The notes beneath the pieces were generated by a model. That model was not told the origin of the DNA. It made no database searches and saw nothing but the letters and a program-made list of their open reading frames with translations. DNA of 64,000 bases, from NCBI GenBank assembly GCA_019115605.1, contig DXDG01000009.1, positions 1-64,000 on the forward strand, read 5' to 3'. The stretch is from Candidatus Alistipes faecigallinarum. Lineage in GTDB: Bacteria; Bacteroidota; Bacteroidia; Bacteroidales; Rikenellaceae. Positions within the stretch are counted from its first letter, which is position 1, and each line of letters opens with the position of its first letter. Position numbers and translations under genes: made by a program. Positions 51,563-58,999 of this stretch are shown here, in pieces.

Positions 51563-53701
51563 ATGAACACTCCTCCTATTTTCTGGCTGGTGCCTGCGGC
51601 CTCTGTCGTGGCGCTGGCCGTGGCGTGGATTTTTTATTCGCTCATGAAGCGGGAAGACGAAGGCACGGAACGCATGCGCGAGATTGCCGCGCACGTCCGC
51701 AAGGGAGCCATGGCCTACCTCAAACAGCAGTACAAGGTCGTGCTGGTGGTCTTCATCCTGCTGGCGCTCTTTTTCGCCTACCTGGCCTACGGTGCCGGCG
51801 TGCAGAACCCGTGGGTTCCCTTCGCCTTCCTTACGGGCGGTTTCTTCTCGGGCCTGGCCGGCTTCTTCGGCATGAAGACCGCGACCTATGCCTCGGCCCG
51901 TACGGCCAATGCCGCCCGGCAGTCGCTTGACCGCGGACTGAAGGTCGCCTTCCGCAGCGGCGCCGTGATGGGACTGGTCGTCGTGGGCCTCGGTCTGCTC
52001 GACATCTCGTTCTGGTATCTGATCCTGAACCACTTCACCGATGTCGCCGGCCCGCAGAAGCTTGTCGTCATCACCACGACGATGCTGACCTTCGGCATGG
52101 GAGCCTCGACGCAGGCGCTCTTTGCCCGTGTCGGCGGCGGTATCTATACGAAGGCGGCCGACGTGGGCGCCGACCTGGTGGGCAAGGTCGAGGCGGGCAT
52201 CCCCGAAGACGACCCGCGCAACCCGGCGACGATCGCCGACAACGTGGGCGACAACGTGGGCGACGTGGCCGGCATGGGCGCCGACCTTTACGAAAGCTAC
52301 TGTGGTTCGGTGCTGGCCACCGCGGCCATCGGCGCCGCCGCCTTCTCGACGGCCGGCAGCGAGGCTCTGCAGCTCAAGGCCGTGCTGGCTCCGATGCTGA
52401 TTGCCGCCGTGGGTATCCTCCTCTCGATTATCGGTATCTTCCTCGTGCGGACGAAGGAGGGCGCCTCGATGCGCGAGCTGCTCCGCTCGCTCGGCCTGGG
52501 CGTCAATTTCAGCTCGGCGCTGATTGCCGTGGCTACGTTCGGCATCCTCTACCTGCTGGGTATCGAGAACTGGATCGGACTGTCGTGCTCGGTCATCACG
52601 GGTCTTGTGGCCGGCATCGTGATCGGTCAGGCTACCGAGTACTATACGTCGCACTCCTACAAGCCGACGCAGAAGATCGCCTCGAGTTCGAAGACGGGCC
52701 CCGCCACGGTCATTATCGCCGGCGTCGGTTCGGGCATGATCTCCACGGCCATCCCCGTCGTAACGATCGGTGTGGCGATCATCCTCGCCTATCTCTGCGC
52801 CATCGGGTTTGACATCCACCACATGATGACGCCGCACAACCTTTCGCAGGGTCTCTACGGCATCGGTATCGCTGCCGTGGGCATGCTCTCGACGCTGGGC
52901 ATCACCCTCGCCACGGATGCCTACGGCCCCATCGCCGACAATGCCGGCGGCAATGCCGAGATGAGCGGCCTGGGTCCCGAGGTGCGCAAGCGTACCGATG
53001 CCCTCGATGCGCTGGGCAATACGACGGCCGCCACGGGCAAGGGCTTCGCCATCGGTTCCGCCGCCCTTACGGCACTGGCGCTGCTGGCCTCCTACGTCGA
53101 GGAGATCCGCATCGGCCTGCTTCACAACGGAGTTGCCGAGTTGACGCTTTCCGACGGAACGACGCGGCTGGTTGAAAATGCCTCGATGCTCGACTTCATG
53201 TCCTATTACAACGTTTCGCTAATGAATCCCACGGTGCTCATCGGTGTCTTTATCGGCGCCATGATGTCGTTCCTCTTCTGCGGTCTGACGATGAATGCCG
53301 TGGGACGTGCCGCCGAGAGCATGGTGCAGGAGGTGCGGCGCCAGTTCCGCGAGATCAAGGGCATCCTCACGGGCGAGGGTACGCCCGACTATGCGCGCTG
53401 TGTCGAGATCTCGACACGCGGTGCGCAGCGTGAGATGCTCTTCCCGAGCCTGCTGGCGATCATCGTTCCGGTGGTTGTGGGCCTTGTCTTCGGTGTGGCG
53501 GGCGTGATGGGCCTGTTGGTCGGCGGTCTGGGCTCGGGCTTTGTGCTGGCGGTCTTCATGGCCAATGCCGGCGGAGCGTGGGACAACGCCAAGAAGATGG
53601 TCGAGGAGGGCCACTTCGGCGGCAAGGGCTCCGAGTGCCACAAGGCTACGGTCGTGGGCGATACGGTAGGCGATCCCTTCAAGGATACCTCGGGCCCGTA
53701 G
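51563..53701 (+). CDS. hppA: Ion-pumping membrane pyrophosphatase, cut short by an in-frame TAG
   Basis: A 712-residue membrane pyrophosphatase (about 15 helices). The pyrophosphate site has DVGADLVGKVE, DNVGDNVGDVAGMGADLYESY and DAYGPIADNAGGNAEM. GNTTAAT, with alanine where K+-independent enzymes have lysine, marks the K+-dependent class; Bacteroidetes members can pump Na+ and H+. The reading frame reaches TAG at 53699-53701 within the conserved stretch KDTSGPSLNILIKL, where TCG (Ser) is expected. The same frame continues as LNILIKLMSMVAIVMAGLTV to TAA at 53777-53779, restoring the normal 738-residue end. As written the protein lacks its last membrane helix (26 residues). Start at ATG 51563 fits the first helix. 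Confidence 0.9.
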   Translation: MNTPPIFWLVPAASVVALAVAWIFYSLMKREDEGTERMREIAAHVRKGAMAYLKQQYKVVLVVFILLALFFAYLAYGAGVQNPWVPFAFLTGGFFSGLAGFFGMKTATYASARTANAARQSLDRGLKVAFRSGAVMGLVVVGLGLLDISFWYLILNHFTDVAGPQKLVVITTTMLTFGMGASTQALFARVGGGIYTKAADVGADLVGKVEAGIPEDDPRNPATIADNVGDNVGDVAGMGADLYESYCGSVLATAAIGAAAFSTAGSEALQLKAVLAPMLIAAVGILLSIIGIFLVRTKEGASMRELLRSLGLGVNFSSALIAVATFGILYLLGIENWIGLSCSVITGLVAGIVIGQATEYYTSHSYKPTQKIASSSKTGPATVIIAGVGSGMISTAIPVVTIGVAIILAYLCAIGFDIHHMMTPHNLSQGLYGIGIAAVGMLSTLGITLATDAYGPIADNAGGNAEMSGLGPEVRKRTDALDALGNTTAATGKGFAIGSAALTALALLASYVEEIRIGLLHNGVAELTLSDGTTRLVENASMLDFMSYYNVSLMNPTVLIGVFIGAMMSFLFCGLTMNAVGRAAESMVQEVRRQFREIKGILTGEGTPDYARCVEISTRGAQREMLFPSLLAIIVPVVVGLVFGVAGVMGLLVGGLGSGFVLAVFMANAGGAWDNAKKMVEEGHFGGKGSECHKATVVGDTVGDPFKDTSGP

Positions 53702-53814
53702 CTCAACATCCTCATCAAGCTCATGTCAATGGTTGCCATCGTCATGGCCGGTCTTACCGTGGCCTGCCACCTCTTTTAAACAGGCAACCGGGGCGTCAGG
53801 CCCCGGCATACGTT

Positions 53815-53852
53815 CGGTCCGGAGGCAAAACCCTCCGGACCGGCTGTTTTTT
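53815..53852 (+). terminator. Terminator of hppA
   Basis: CGGTCCGGAGG (53815-53825) pairs with CCTCCGGACCG (53832-53842); TTTTTT follows after a few bases. Its position beyond 53779 agrees with the longer hppA frame. Confidence 0.85.
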
Positions 53853-53893
53853 GCCTCCCGTGATGCCGCAGCCGGCTTAAAGACGGCCCCGGA

Positions 53894-53925
53894 TTTGCTT
53901 CTGCCGTCGTTTTGTCGTATCTTTG
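53894..53925 (+). promoter_or_regulatory. Promoter of the HAD phosphatase at 53933
   Basis: TTTG (53894-53897), 20-bp spacer, TATCTTTG (53918-53925). The ATG follows only 7 bases after the -7 element, so the transcript should be nearly leaderless. Confidence 0.8.
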
Positions 53926-53932
53926 TGAGCGT

Positions 53933-54520
53933 ATGAAAAACATCGTTTTCGATCTGGGCGGCGTACTTTTCGCCCGGGACAGGCACAAGTGCAGTCCCCA
54001 AATCCTGGAATTTTTCAGTTTCCTCCGTGCCCCGCGGATGCCCCGTTTCTGGGAGGAGTACGACCGGGGCACCTCAACCTTCGACGAGGTCGTCGATGAG
54101 TTGTGCCGCCTGACGGGCCGTCCGCGTGAGGTCTGCGTCGGCGTGATGCGCGAGGCTATCAACCTGCAGGAGCCCGTTGCGGCTACCGAATGCCTTGTCG
54201 GCGAACTTAAGGCGGCCGGCTACCGGCTCTATGTGCTGTCGAACATGTCGCGCGAGTTTATCGACTACCTGCGCCGCTTCCCCGTTTACGCCCTCTTTGA
54301 CGGAGAGGTGGTCTCGTGCGAGGAGCTTGTGGTGAAGCCCGAGCGCCGCATCTACGAGATCCTGCTCGAACGTTATGCCCTGCAGCCTGCCGAGACGCTC
54401 TTTATCGACGACAGGGATGCCAACATCCTGGCAGCCCGTGCGCTTGGTATCAACGGCTTCCGTTTCGACCTGCACGATGCCGGGGCGTCGTGCGACGCGT
54501 TGCGCCGGCTGCTGCTCTGA
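53933..54520 (+). CDS. HAD-superfamily phosphatase (YihX-like)
   Basis: A 195-residue subfamily IA HAD protein: motif I NIVFDLGGVLF, motif II YVLSNMS, motif III lysine in VVKPERRIY, motif IV FIDDRDANI. As in the paralogue at 6736 the second aspartate of motif I is replaced by glycine. The likely job is hydrolysis of sugar or nucleotide phosphates. The start at MKNIVFDLGG is fixed by the motif and by the promoter. Confidence 0.88.
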   Translation: MKNIVFDLGGVLFARDRHKCSPQILEFFSFLRAPRMPRFWEEYDRGTSTFDEVVDELCRLTGRPREVCVGVMREAINLQEPVAATECLVGELKAAGYRLYVLSNMSREFIDYLRRFPVYALFDGEVVSCEELVVKPERRIYEILLERYALQPAETLFIDDRDANILAARALGINGFRFDLHDAGASCDALRRLLL

Positions 54521-54650
54521 CGCGCGTGCCGCTCCGCGGAGCCGTTCGGCGCTTTGCAGCGCAGATGCTCCTGCCGTATGCTCCGAATGGGTCGTTTACA
54601 CCTGTTTTTAAGTGAGAAATCGTTTTTTTTGCAGATTTTTCACGAAAAAG

Positions 54651-54680
54651 TTGCAAATTCATGATAGTTTACTACCTTTG
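54651..54680 (+). promoter_or_regulatory. Promoter of the biotin carboxyltransferase gene
   Basis: TTG (54651-54653), 19-bp spacer, TACCTTTG (54673-54680), 49 bases before the ATG. Confidence 0.8.
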
Positions 54681-54729
54681 TTATTTGAATAACAATAAAC
54701 CGGAATAGGAACCTAAAAGTCTTATCACA

Positions 54730-56589
54730 ATGGCAAGAAATCTCAAAATCAGAGACCTTACGTTGCGCGACGGACAGCAGTCGTCGTTCGCCACGCGTAT
54801 GAATCAGGCGCAGATCGATCGCTGCCTGCCGTTCTACAAAGATGCGAATTTCTATGCGATGGAGGTGTGGGGCGGTGCCGTGCCCGATTCGGTCATGCGC
54901 TACCTGAACGAGAACCCCTGGACGCGCCTCGAGACGATCCATAAGGCCGTCGGCAACGTGTCGAAACTCACGGCGCTCTCGCGCGGCCGCAACCTGTTCG
55001 GATACTCGCCCTATACGGACGAGATCATCGACGGCTTCTGCCGCAATGCGATCCAGAGCGGTCTGGGCATCATGCGTATCTTCGATGCCCTGAACGATGT
55101 GGACAACGTGAAGTCGACGGTCAAGTATGTCAAGCAGTATGGCGGTATCGCCGACTGCGCCGTTTGCTATACGGTCGATCCGAAATATCCCGAGCTGGGC
55201 TTCTGGGCCCGCCTCATGGGTAAGAAGAACCCCGCGCCGGTCTTCACCGACGCCTATTTCCTCGACAAGGCCCGTCAGATGGCGGCTCTCGGCGCCGACA
55301 TGATCACCATCAAGGACATGTCGGGTCTGATTCCGCCGCGCCGCGTGGCGACGCTCGTGCGGCTCTTCAAGAAGAACCTCTCCATCCCGGTCGATTTCCA
55401 TACCCACTGTACGCCGGGTTACGGCCTGGCATCGGTGCTTTCGGCCATCGTCGCCGGTGTGGACATCGTCGATACCAACTGCTGGTACTTTGCCGGCGGT
55501 ACGGGAGCTCCGGCCATCGAGCTGGTCTATGTCTTCTGCAAGAAGCTGGGTATCGACACGGGTGTGAACATGGAGGCCGTGGCGAAGATCAATACGCAGC
55601 TGCGTGAGATCCGCAAGGAGCTCAACCAGTCGGTATTCGGCACCGAGAAGCCCGAACCGAAAGCCTTCAATCCGCTGACGGACAAGCTTCCCGCCGAGAT
55701 CGAGGCACTCTTCGACAAGGCGATCGAGGCTGCACAGCGCGATGACGAGGCCGCAACGATCGACCTCTGCCGCAAGATCGAGGCCTACTTCGGCTTCCCG
55801 GCTCCGAACGAGCTGGTGCAGAAGGCCGAGATCCCGGGCGGCATGTATTCGAACATGGTGGCGCAGCTCAAGCAGCTCAAGGCCGAGGAGATCCTGCCGC
55901 GGGCCATGGAGCTGATTCCTTCGGTGCGTCTGGCCGCCGGTCTTCCGCCTCTGGTAACCCCGACGTCGCAGATTGTCGGCGCCCAGGCCGTGAACTGCGC
56001 CCTGGACGAGAAGGCCGGACGTCCGATGTACACCAACAAGTCGTCGCAGTTCGTGGGACTCGTGAAGGGCGAGTACGGACATACGCCCGTGAAGATCGAC
56101 CCCGAGTTCCGTTTCAAGATCTGCGGCGTGCGTGAGGAGACGCCCTACGATACCTCGAAATACAAGATGCAGCCCAATCCCGAACTTCCCGAGGCCGGAG
56201 GCGTGAAGCTTGCCGCCAACGAGAAGGAGGTGCTGCTGCTCGAACTCTTCCCGATGGTGGCCAAGACGTTCCTCATCAACGAGAAGAAGAAGGCTTACGA
56301 GGCTTCGAAACCCGCCGAGCCGGCTCCGGCTCCCGAGGCTCCCGCAGCTGCCGCCAAGGCACACGATGCCATCACGGGCAACACCGTTACGGCTCCGCTG
56401 CCGGGCCGCATCATTTCGATCGACGTGAAGGTCGGCGACGAGGTGAAGGCCGGACAGGAGGTGCTGGTGCTTGAGGCCATGAAGATGGAGAACTCTGTAA
56501 CGACCGACTACGCCGGCAAGGTGAAGCAGATTCTGGTCGAGGTGGGCGAGAATGTCGCTACCGACACCGTGCTCATCGAGATCGAGTAG
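54730..56589 (+). CDS. Pyruvate carboxylase subunit B / oxaloacetate decarboxylase alpha-type biotin enzyme
   Basis: A 619-residue protein. The N-terminal TIM-barrel carboxyltransferase has RDLTLRDGQQSSFATRM and metal ligands in VDFHTHCTPGYG, and ITIKDMSGL in place of the usual IKDMAG; the middle is the PYC/OADA domain; an Ala/Pro linker (about 530-545) leads to a biotinyl domain with K585 in EAMKMEN. It moves CO2 between oxaloacetate/pyruvate and biotin. No biotin carboxylase, beta or gamma subunit is adjacent; the only beta/gamma in the window are in the methylmalonyl-CoA decarboxylase operon 34 kb away. So it either shares those as an oxaloacetate decarboxylase or partners with a distant subunit. 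Confidence 0.9.
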   Translation: MARNLKIRDLTLRDGQQSSFATRMNQAQIDRCLPFYKDANFYAMEVWGGAVPDSVMRYLNENPWTRLETIHKAVGNVSKLTALSRGRNLFGYSPYTDEIIDGFCRNAIQSGLGIMRIFDALNDVDNVKSTVKYVKQYGGIADCAVCYTVDPKYPELGFWARLMGKKNPAPVFTDAYFLDKARQMAALGADMITIKDMSGLIPPRRVATLVRLFKKNLSIPVDFHTHCTPGYGLASVLSAIVAGVDIVDTNCWYFAGGTGAPAIELVYVFCKKLGIDTGVNMEAVAKINTQLREIRKELNQSVFGTEKPEPKAFNPLTDKLPAEIEALFDKAIEAAQRDDEAATIDLCRKIEAYFGFPAPNELVQKAEIPGGMYSNMVAQLKQLKAEEILPRAMELIPSVRLAAGLPPLVTPTSQIVGAQAVNCALDEKAGRPMYTNKSSQFVGLVKGEYGHTPVKIDPEFRFKICGVREETPYDTSKYKMQPNPELPEAGGVKLAANEKEVLLLELFPMVAKTFLINEKKKAYEASKPAEPAPAPEAPAAAAKAHDAITGNTVTAPLPGRIISIDVKVGDEVKAGQEVLVLEAMKMENSVTTDYAGKVKQILVEVGENVATDTVLIEIE

Positions 56590-56623
56590 GGTTGCGGGTG
56601 CCGTAGGCACCTCTGCTGAAGGT

Positions 56624-56664
56624 AAGGCCGCCCGTCATGTTTCAACATGGCGGGTGGCCTTTTC
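56624..56664 (+). terminator. Terminator of the biotin carboxyltransferase
   Basis: AAGGCC and CCCG and CATGTT fold onto AACATG, CGGG and GGCCTT with small bulges, followed by TTT. Confidence 0.75.
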
Positions 56665-56757
56665 ATGTATGCCGTGGCCCGGGATCTGATTTTACGGGAA
56701 TATGATCGGGAAGACCTTCGGTGTTGCTGTCGGTGCTGTTTGTGTACAAAAAAAGAG

Positions 56758-56834
56758 TTGCGAACCGTTTCCGATTCGCAACTCTCTTGGTTTTCAGTAG
56801 CGGGAGAGAGACTTGAACTCTCGACCTCATGATT
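56758..56834. repeat. 77-bp direct repeat, displaced copy (attachment-site-like)
   Basis: This block is identical over 77 bases to 57928-58004. It contains the 3' half of a tRNA-Met (56798-56834 on the minus strand, from the anticodon stem to the discriminator base) and the tRNA terminator hairpin (GAGTTGCGAA/TTCGCAACTC, with an A-run at 56749-56755 that gives T on the minus strand). It stops exactly in the anticodon arm, after which the sequence differs. Confidence 0.9.
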
Positions 56835-57927
56835 GTCAAATCGCCGCGTTATGTTTTTATTCTAATTCTACATGTCCACCAGTATTGTCTATATAGATAT
56901 GAACATATTTAACCTCTCTTGTCCCGTCATAATATGTGCGAGTTATCTTGTACAAGTGGTCATTGACTTCCTTGTGTATGTTTTCAATCGTATCTTTGGG
57001 TTCGAATGTGAGATCGTCATTGTTACTTTCAAAAATAGCGATTTTCTGTGATTCTTCCGCATTGCCAGCATGACAGTTGGTATATTGAATCTGTGTAGAA
57101 TTCACATTGTATATCAAACATTCGCTATATTCATTTTCATTGACCACGAATCTCCCGTTTTTTATTGCATCATCAAAACTCGTATTTGCTTTTTCGAAAT
57201 TAAAGTTGAATAACGGGTCGCAGTTTGAGATATCATATATGGAGTGGTCGTAATTTCTGTCATTCTTCTTTGATATAATTATATGGTTATTATCATATTT
57301 TTGACAAGTAGCCTTTATATATCGATAGTCTCCTTCTGTAATGTTATATCGCGTATGTTGGTTGCCGTTGTCGTATCTGATTAAGTCCCAGGTAACCAAA
57401 GACCTGTCGTTGGAAACATATTCCATCATGAATAAAAAGCAATCTGTATATACACATAAATTACTTATGAGAATACTTTCCGGATCATCATATTCCCATA
57501 GAAGCGATTGACCATATGCTGTTGTTGTTGTTGGCTTGTCATAGTCGGTAAATTCATGTAACAATTCTTTTGATGATTTATCAAAAACAGCAAACCAGAA
57601 ATATATATCCTTATATCCAGCCAATACAATGCTATTGGGAAATTGAGGTAATTCAGGATAAGACACTGTGCCATTTGATGTGCCGCACCAAAAGGTTATT
57701 GAAAGCCTGGTTTTATCAATACCATTCAATTCCAGTAATTCATCGATAAAAGATTTCTTCTCATTGGTTGATGATTCGGAGCATGATGTTGTAATAATAA
57801 TCAATGCCAGTAGTAATAGTTTTCTCATAGGGTCCTTTTTTATTGAATGTTGAAAAGATTGGGTTTCGTTTGTTATTTATCCGAATTTATGCTCGGATTT
57901 CTGAAAAAAAGAATGTGAATACAAAAA
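56835..57927. mobile_element. Small AT-rich islet inserted at tRNA-Met
   Basis: This 1.09-kb segment lies between the two 77-bp repeats. Its base composition is clearly AT-rich, unlike the high-GC genes on either side, and it carries one lipoprotein gene. Insertion that duplicates the 3' end of a tRNA gene is the mark of tyrosine-recombinase integration. No integrase or other mobility gene is inside, so it is a cargo remnant, a satellite moved in trans, or the product of unequal crossover. Confidence 0.8.
56857..57828 (-). CDS. Lipoprotein of unknown function carried by the tRNA islet
   Basis: A 323-residue protein with a lipoprotein signal (MRKLLLLALIIITTSCSES). The mature part is rich in Asn, Asp, Tyr and Ser with an AT-driven codon choice, and has regular strand-rich units such as NSIVLAGYKDIYFWFAVFDK, DYRYIKATCQKYDNNHIII and TYYDGTREVKYVHIYIDN. 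This may be a beta-propeller like the TolB-like 6-bladed lipoproteins of Bacteroides, but I cannot assign it to a family. It is the only gene of the islet and looks recently acquired. Phage- or competitor-related roles are possible from the context only. Confidence 0.75.
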   Translation of the reverse strand: MRKLLLLALIIITTSCSESSTNEKKSFIDELLELNGIDKTRLSITFWCGTSNGTVSYPELPQFPNSIVLAGYKDIYFWFAVFDKSSKELLHEFTDYDKPTTTTAYGQSLLWEYDDPESILISNLCVYTDCFLFMMEYVSNDRSLVTWDLIRYDNGNQHTRYNITEGDYRYIKATCQKYDNNHIIISKKNDRNYDHSIYDISNCDPLFNFNFEKANTSFDDAIKNGRFVVNENEYSECLIYNVNSTQIQYTNCHAGNAEESQKIAIFESNNDDLTFEPKDTIENIHKEVNDHLYKITRTYYDGTREVKYVHIYIDNTGGHVELE

Positions 57928-58004
57928 TTGCGAACCGTTTCCGATTCGCAACTCTCTTGGTTTTCAGTAGCGGGAGAGAGACTTGAACTCTCGACCTCAT
58001 GATT
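57928..58004. repeat. 77-bp direct repeat, copy forming the functional tRNA-Met 3' end
   Basis: Identical to 56758-56834. Here it continues into the 5' half of the tRNA, so the gene is intact. The hairpin TTGCGAA/TTCGCAA in this copy is followed on the minus strand by TTTTT and can still terminate the tRNA. Confidence 0.92.
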
Positions 58005-58041
58005 ATGAATCATGCGCTCTAACCAGCTGAGCTATCCCGCC
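57968..58041 (-). tRNA. tRNA-Met (anticodon CAT)
   Basis: Complete cloverleaf on the minus strand: acceptor GGCGGGA/TCCCGCT, D-arm AGCTCAGCTGGTTAGAGC, anticodon stem CATGA/TCATG with loop TTCATAA (CAT), and T-loop TTCAAGT. The first pair G-T and the overall sequence suit an elongator tRNA; a lysidine-modified tRNA-Ile(CAT) cannot be excluded from sequence. CCA is not encoded. The 3' half is duplicated at 56798-56834. Confidence 0.92.
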
Positions 58042-58059
58042 ATTGCTGAAATGCGTGTG

Positions 58060-58090
58060 CAAAGGTAATGGAAAATTTCATATTTGCAAA
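58060..58090 (-). promoter_or_regulatory. Promoter of tRNA-Met
   Basis: Minus strand: TTTG (58087-58090), 19-bp spacer, TACCTTTG (58060-58067), 19 bases from the tRNA 5' end. Confidence 0.85.
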
Positions 58091-58196
58091 AACTTTGACC
58101 GAAAAATCGGGCCGCCGACCGGCGTTTTTTCTTGTGCAACCTCCGTGGCATTGATTTTGAGCCGTGTGCGCTGAAACTGTCATAAAGGAAAAAAAC

Positions 58197-58883
58197 ATGC
58201 CCACTCCTTCTGCCTTGCATGAAAACCTGCTTCGTGTATTCGGAGTTGTCAAGCTCCTCGCCGGATTGATTCTTTTTGTCGCCGTATCGTGGGAGGTGAT
58301 CCGGGGGGATCATGCCGCCTTCTCCAGTTCCTTTCTCTTCGTGCAGTTCGTGGTCTGTATGATCTTTTTGTGTGATTTCTTCCTGCGGCTGACCGTTGCC
58401 GATCGCGGAACGCACTTCGTGTGGCGCAACCTGCCGTTCCTGCTGTTGTCGATTCCCTATCTGACGCTGATACATTGGAGCGGCGTGGAGCTTCCGCGCG
58501 GTCTGGGCATGTTCTTCGGCCTGATTCCCTTGTTGCGGGCCTTCCTGGCGCTGGTGATCGTCGTGGGCTGGCTGGTAAGCCGGAACGTACAGCGGCTCCT
58601 GGCGGCCTATATCATCACGGTGGTCGTGTTCACCTACATCTCGGCACTGATTTTCTACGACTATGAGGCATTGGTCAATCCCGATCTTCACGGATTCGGC
58701 AATGCGTTGTGGTGGGCCTGGATGAATGTTACCACGGTCGGGGCCTCGATCTTCCCCGTGACGGCCGTCGGCAAGATCTTCAGCGTGCTGCTTCCTGTCA
58801 TGGGCATGATGTTCTTCCCGATCTTCACGACCTACATCCTGCATGAATACGCCTCGGCCGAACGCCGGGATTCCGACGTATAG
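58197..58883 (+). CDS. Voltage-gated-channel-like membrane protein with an altered selectivity filter
   Basis: A 228-residue membrane protein with about six helices arranged as in small voltage-gated-like K+ channels: four helices (for example LLAGLILFVAVSWEV and FVQFVVCMIFLCDFFLRLT), a charged linker, then pore helix ALWWAWMNVTTVGASIFP and a last helix. The pore loop keeps TTVG, but the following YGD of K+ channels is ASI, so ion selectivity is likely to be lost or changed. The start at 58197 follows AAAGGAAAAAAAC, an unusually clear ribosome-binding site. It lies divergent from the tRNA-Met. Confidence 0.75.
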   Translation: MPTPSALHENLLRVFGVVKLLAGLILFVAVSWEVIRGDHAAFSSSFLFVQFVVCMIFLCDFFLRLTVADRGTHFVWRNLPFLLLSIPYLTLIHWSGVELPRGLGMFFGLIPLLRAFLALVIVVGWLVSRNVQRLLAAYIITVVVFTYISALIFYDYEALVNPDLHGFGNALWWAWMNVTTVGASIFPVTAVGKIFSVLLPVMGMMFFPIFTTYILHEYASAERRDSDV

Positions 58884-58949
58884 GCGGACCGGGCAGGTGT
58901 GCGATGCGACAAAATGGCGGCAGGAGGCCTATTCTATCGGGATTTTTCG

Positions 58950-58957
58950 TATCTTTG
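58950..58957 (+). promoter_or_regulatory. -7 element of the symporter gene
   Basis: TATCTTTG, 42 bases before the ATG at 59000. Confidence 0.55.
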
Positions 58958-58999
58958 ACGGATCATTGTTCGTTCCTTCAAACTACAAAACCCAGATTC

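Noticed and set aside
53699..53701. Pyrrolysine or other amber recoding of hppA
   Set aside because: No pyrrolysine system is expected in this lineage, no suppressor tRNA is in the window, and the expected residue is an ordinary Ser one substitution away.
56647..56832. Short plus-strand open frame ending in the displaced tRNA fragment
   Set aside because: It overlaps the biotin enzyme terminator and the tRNA-derived repeat; the apparent protein is an accident.
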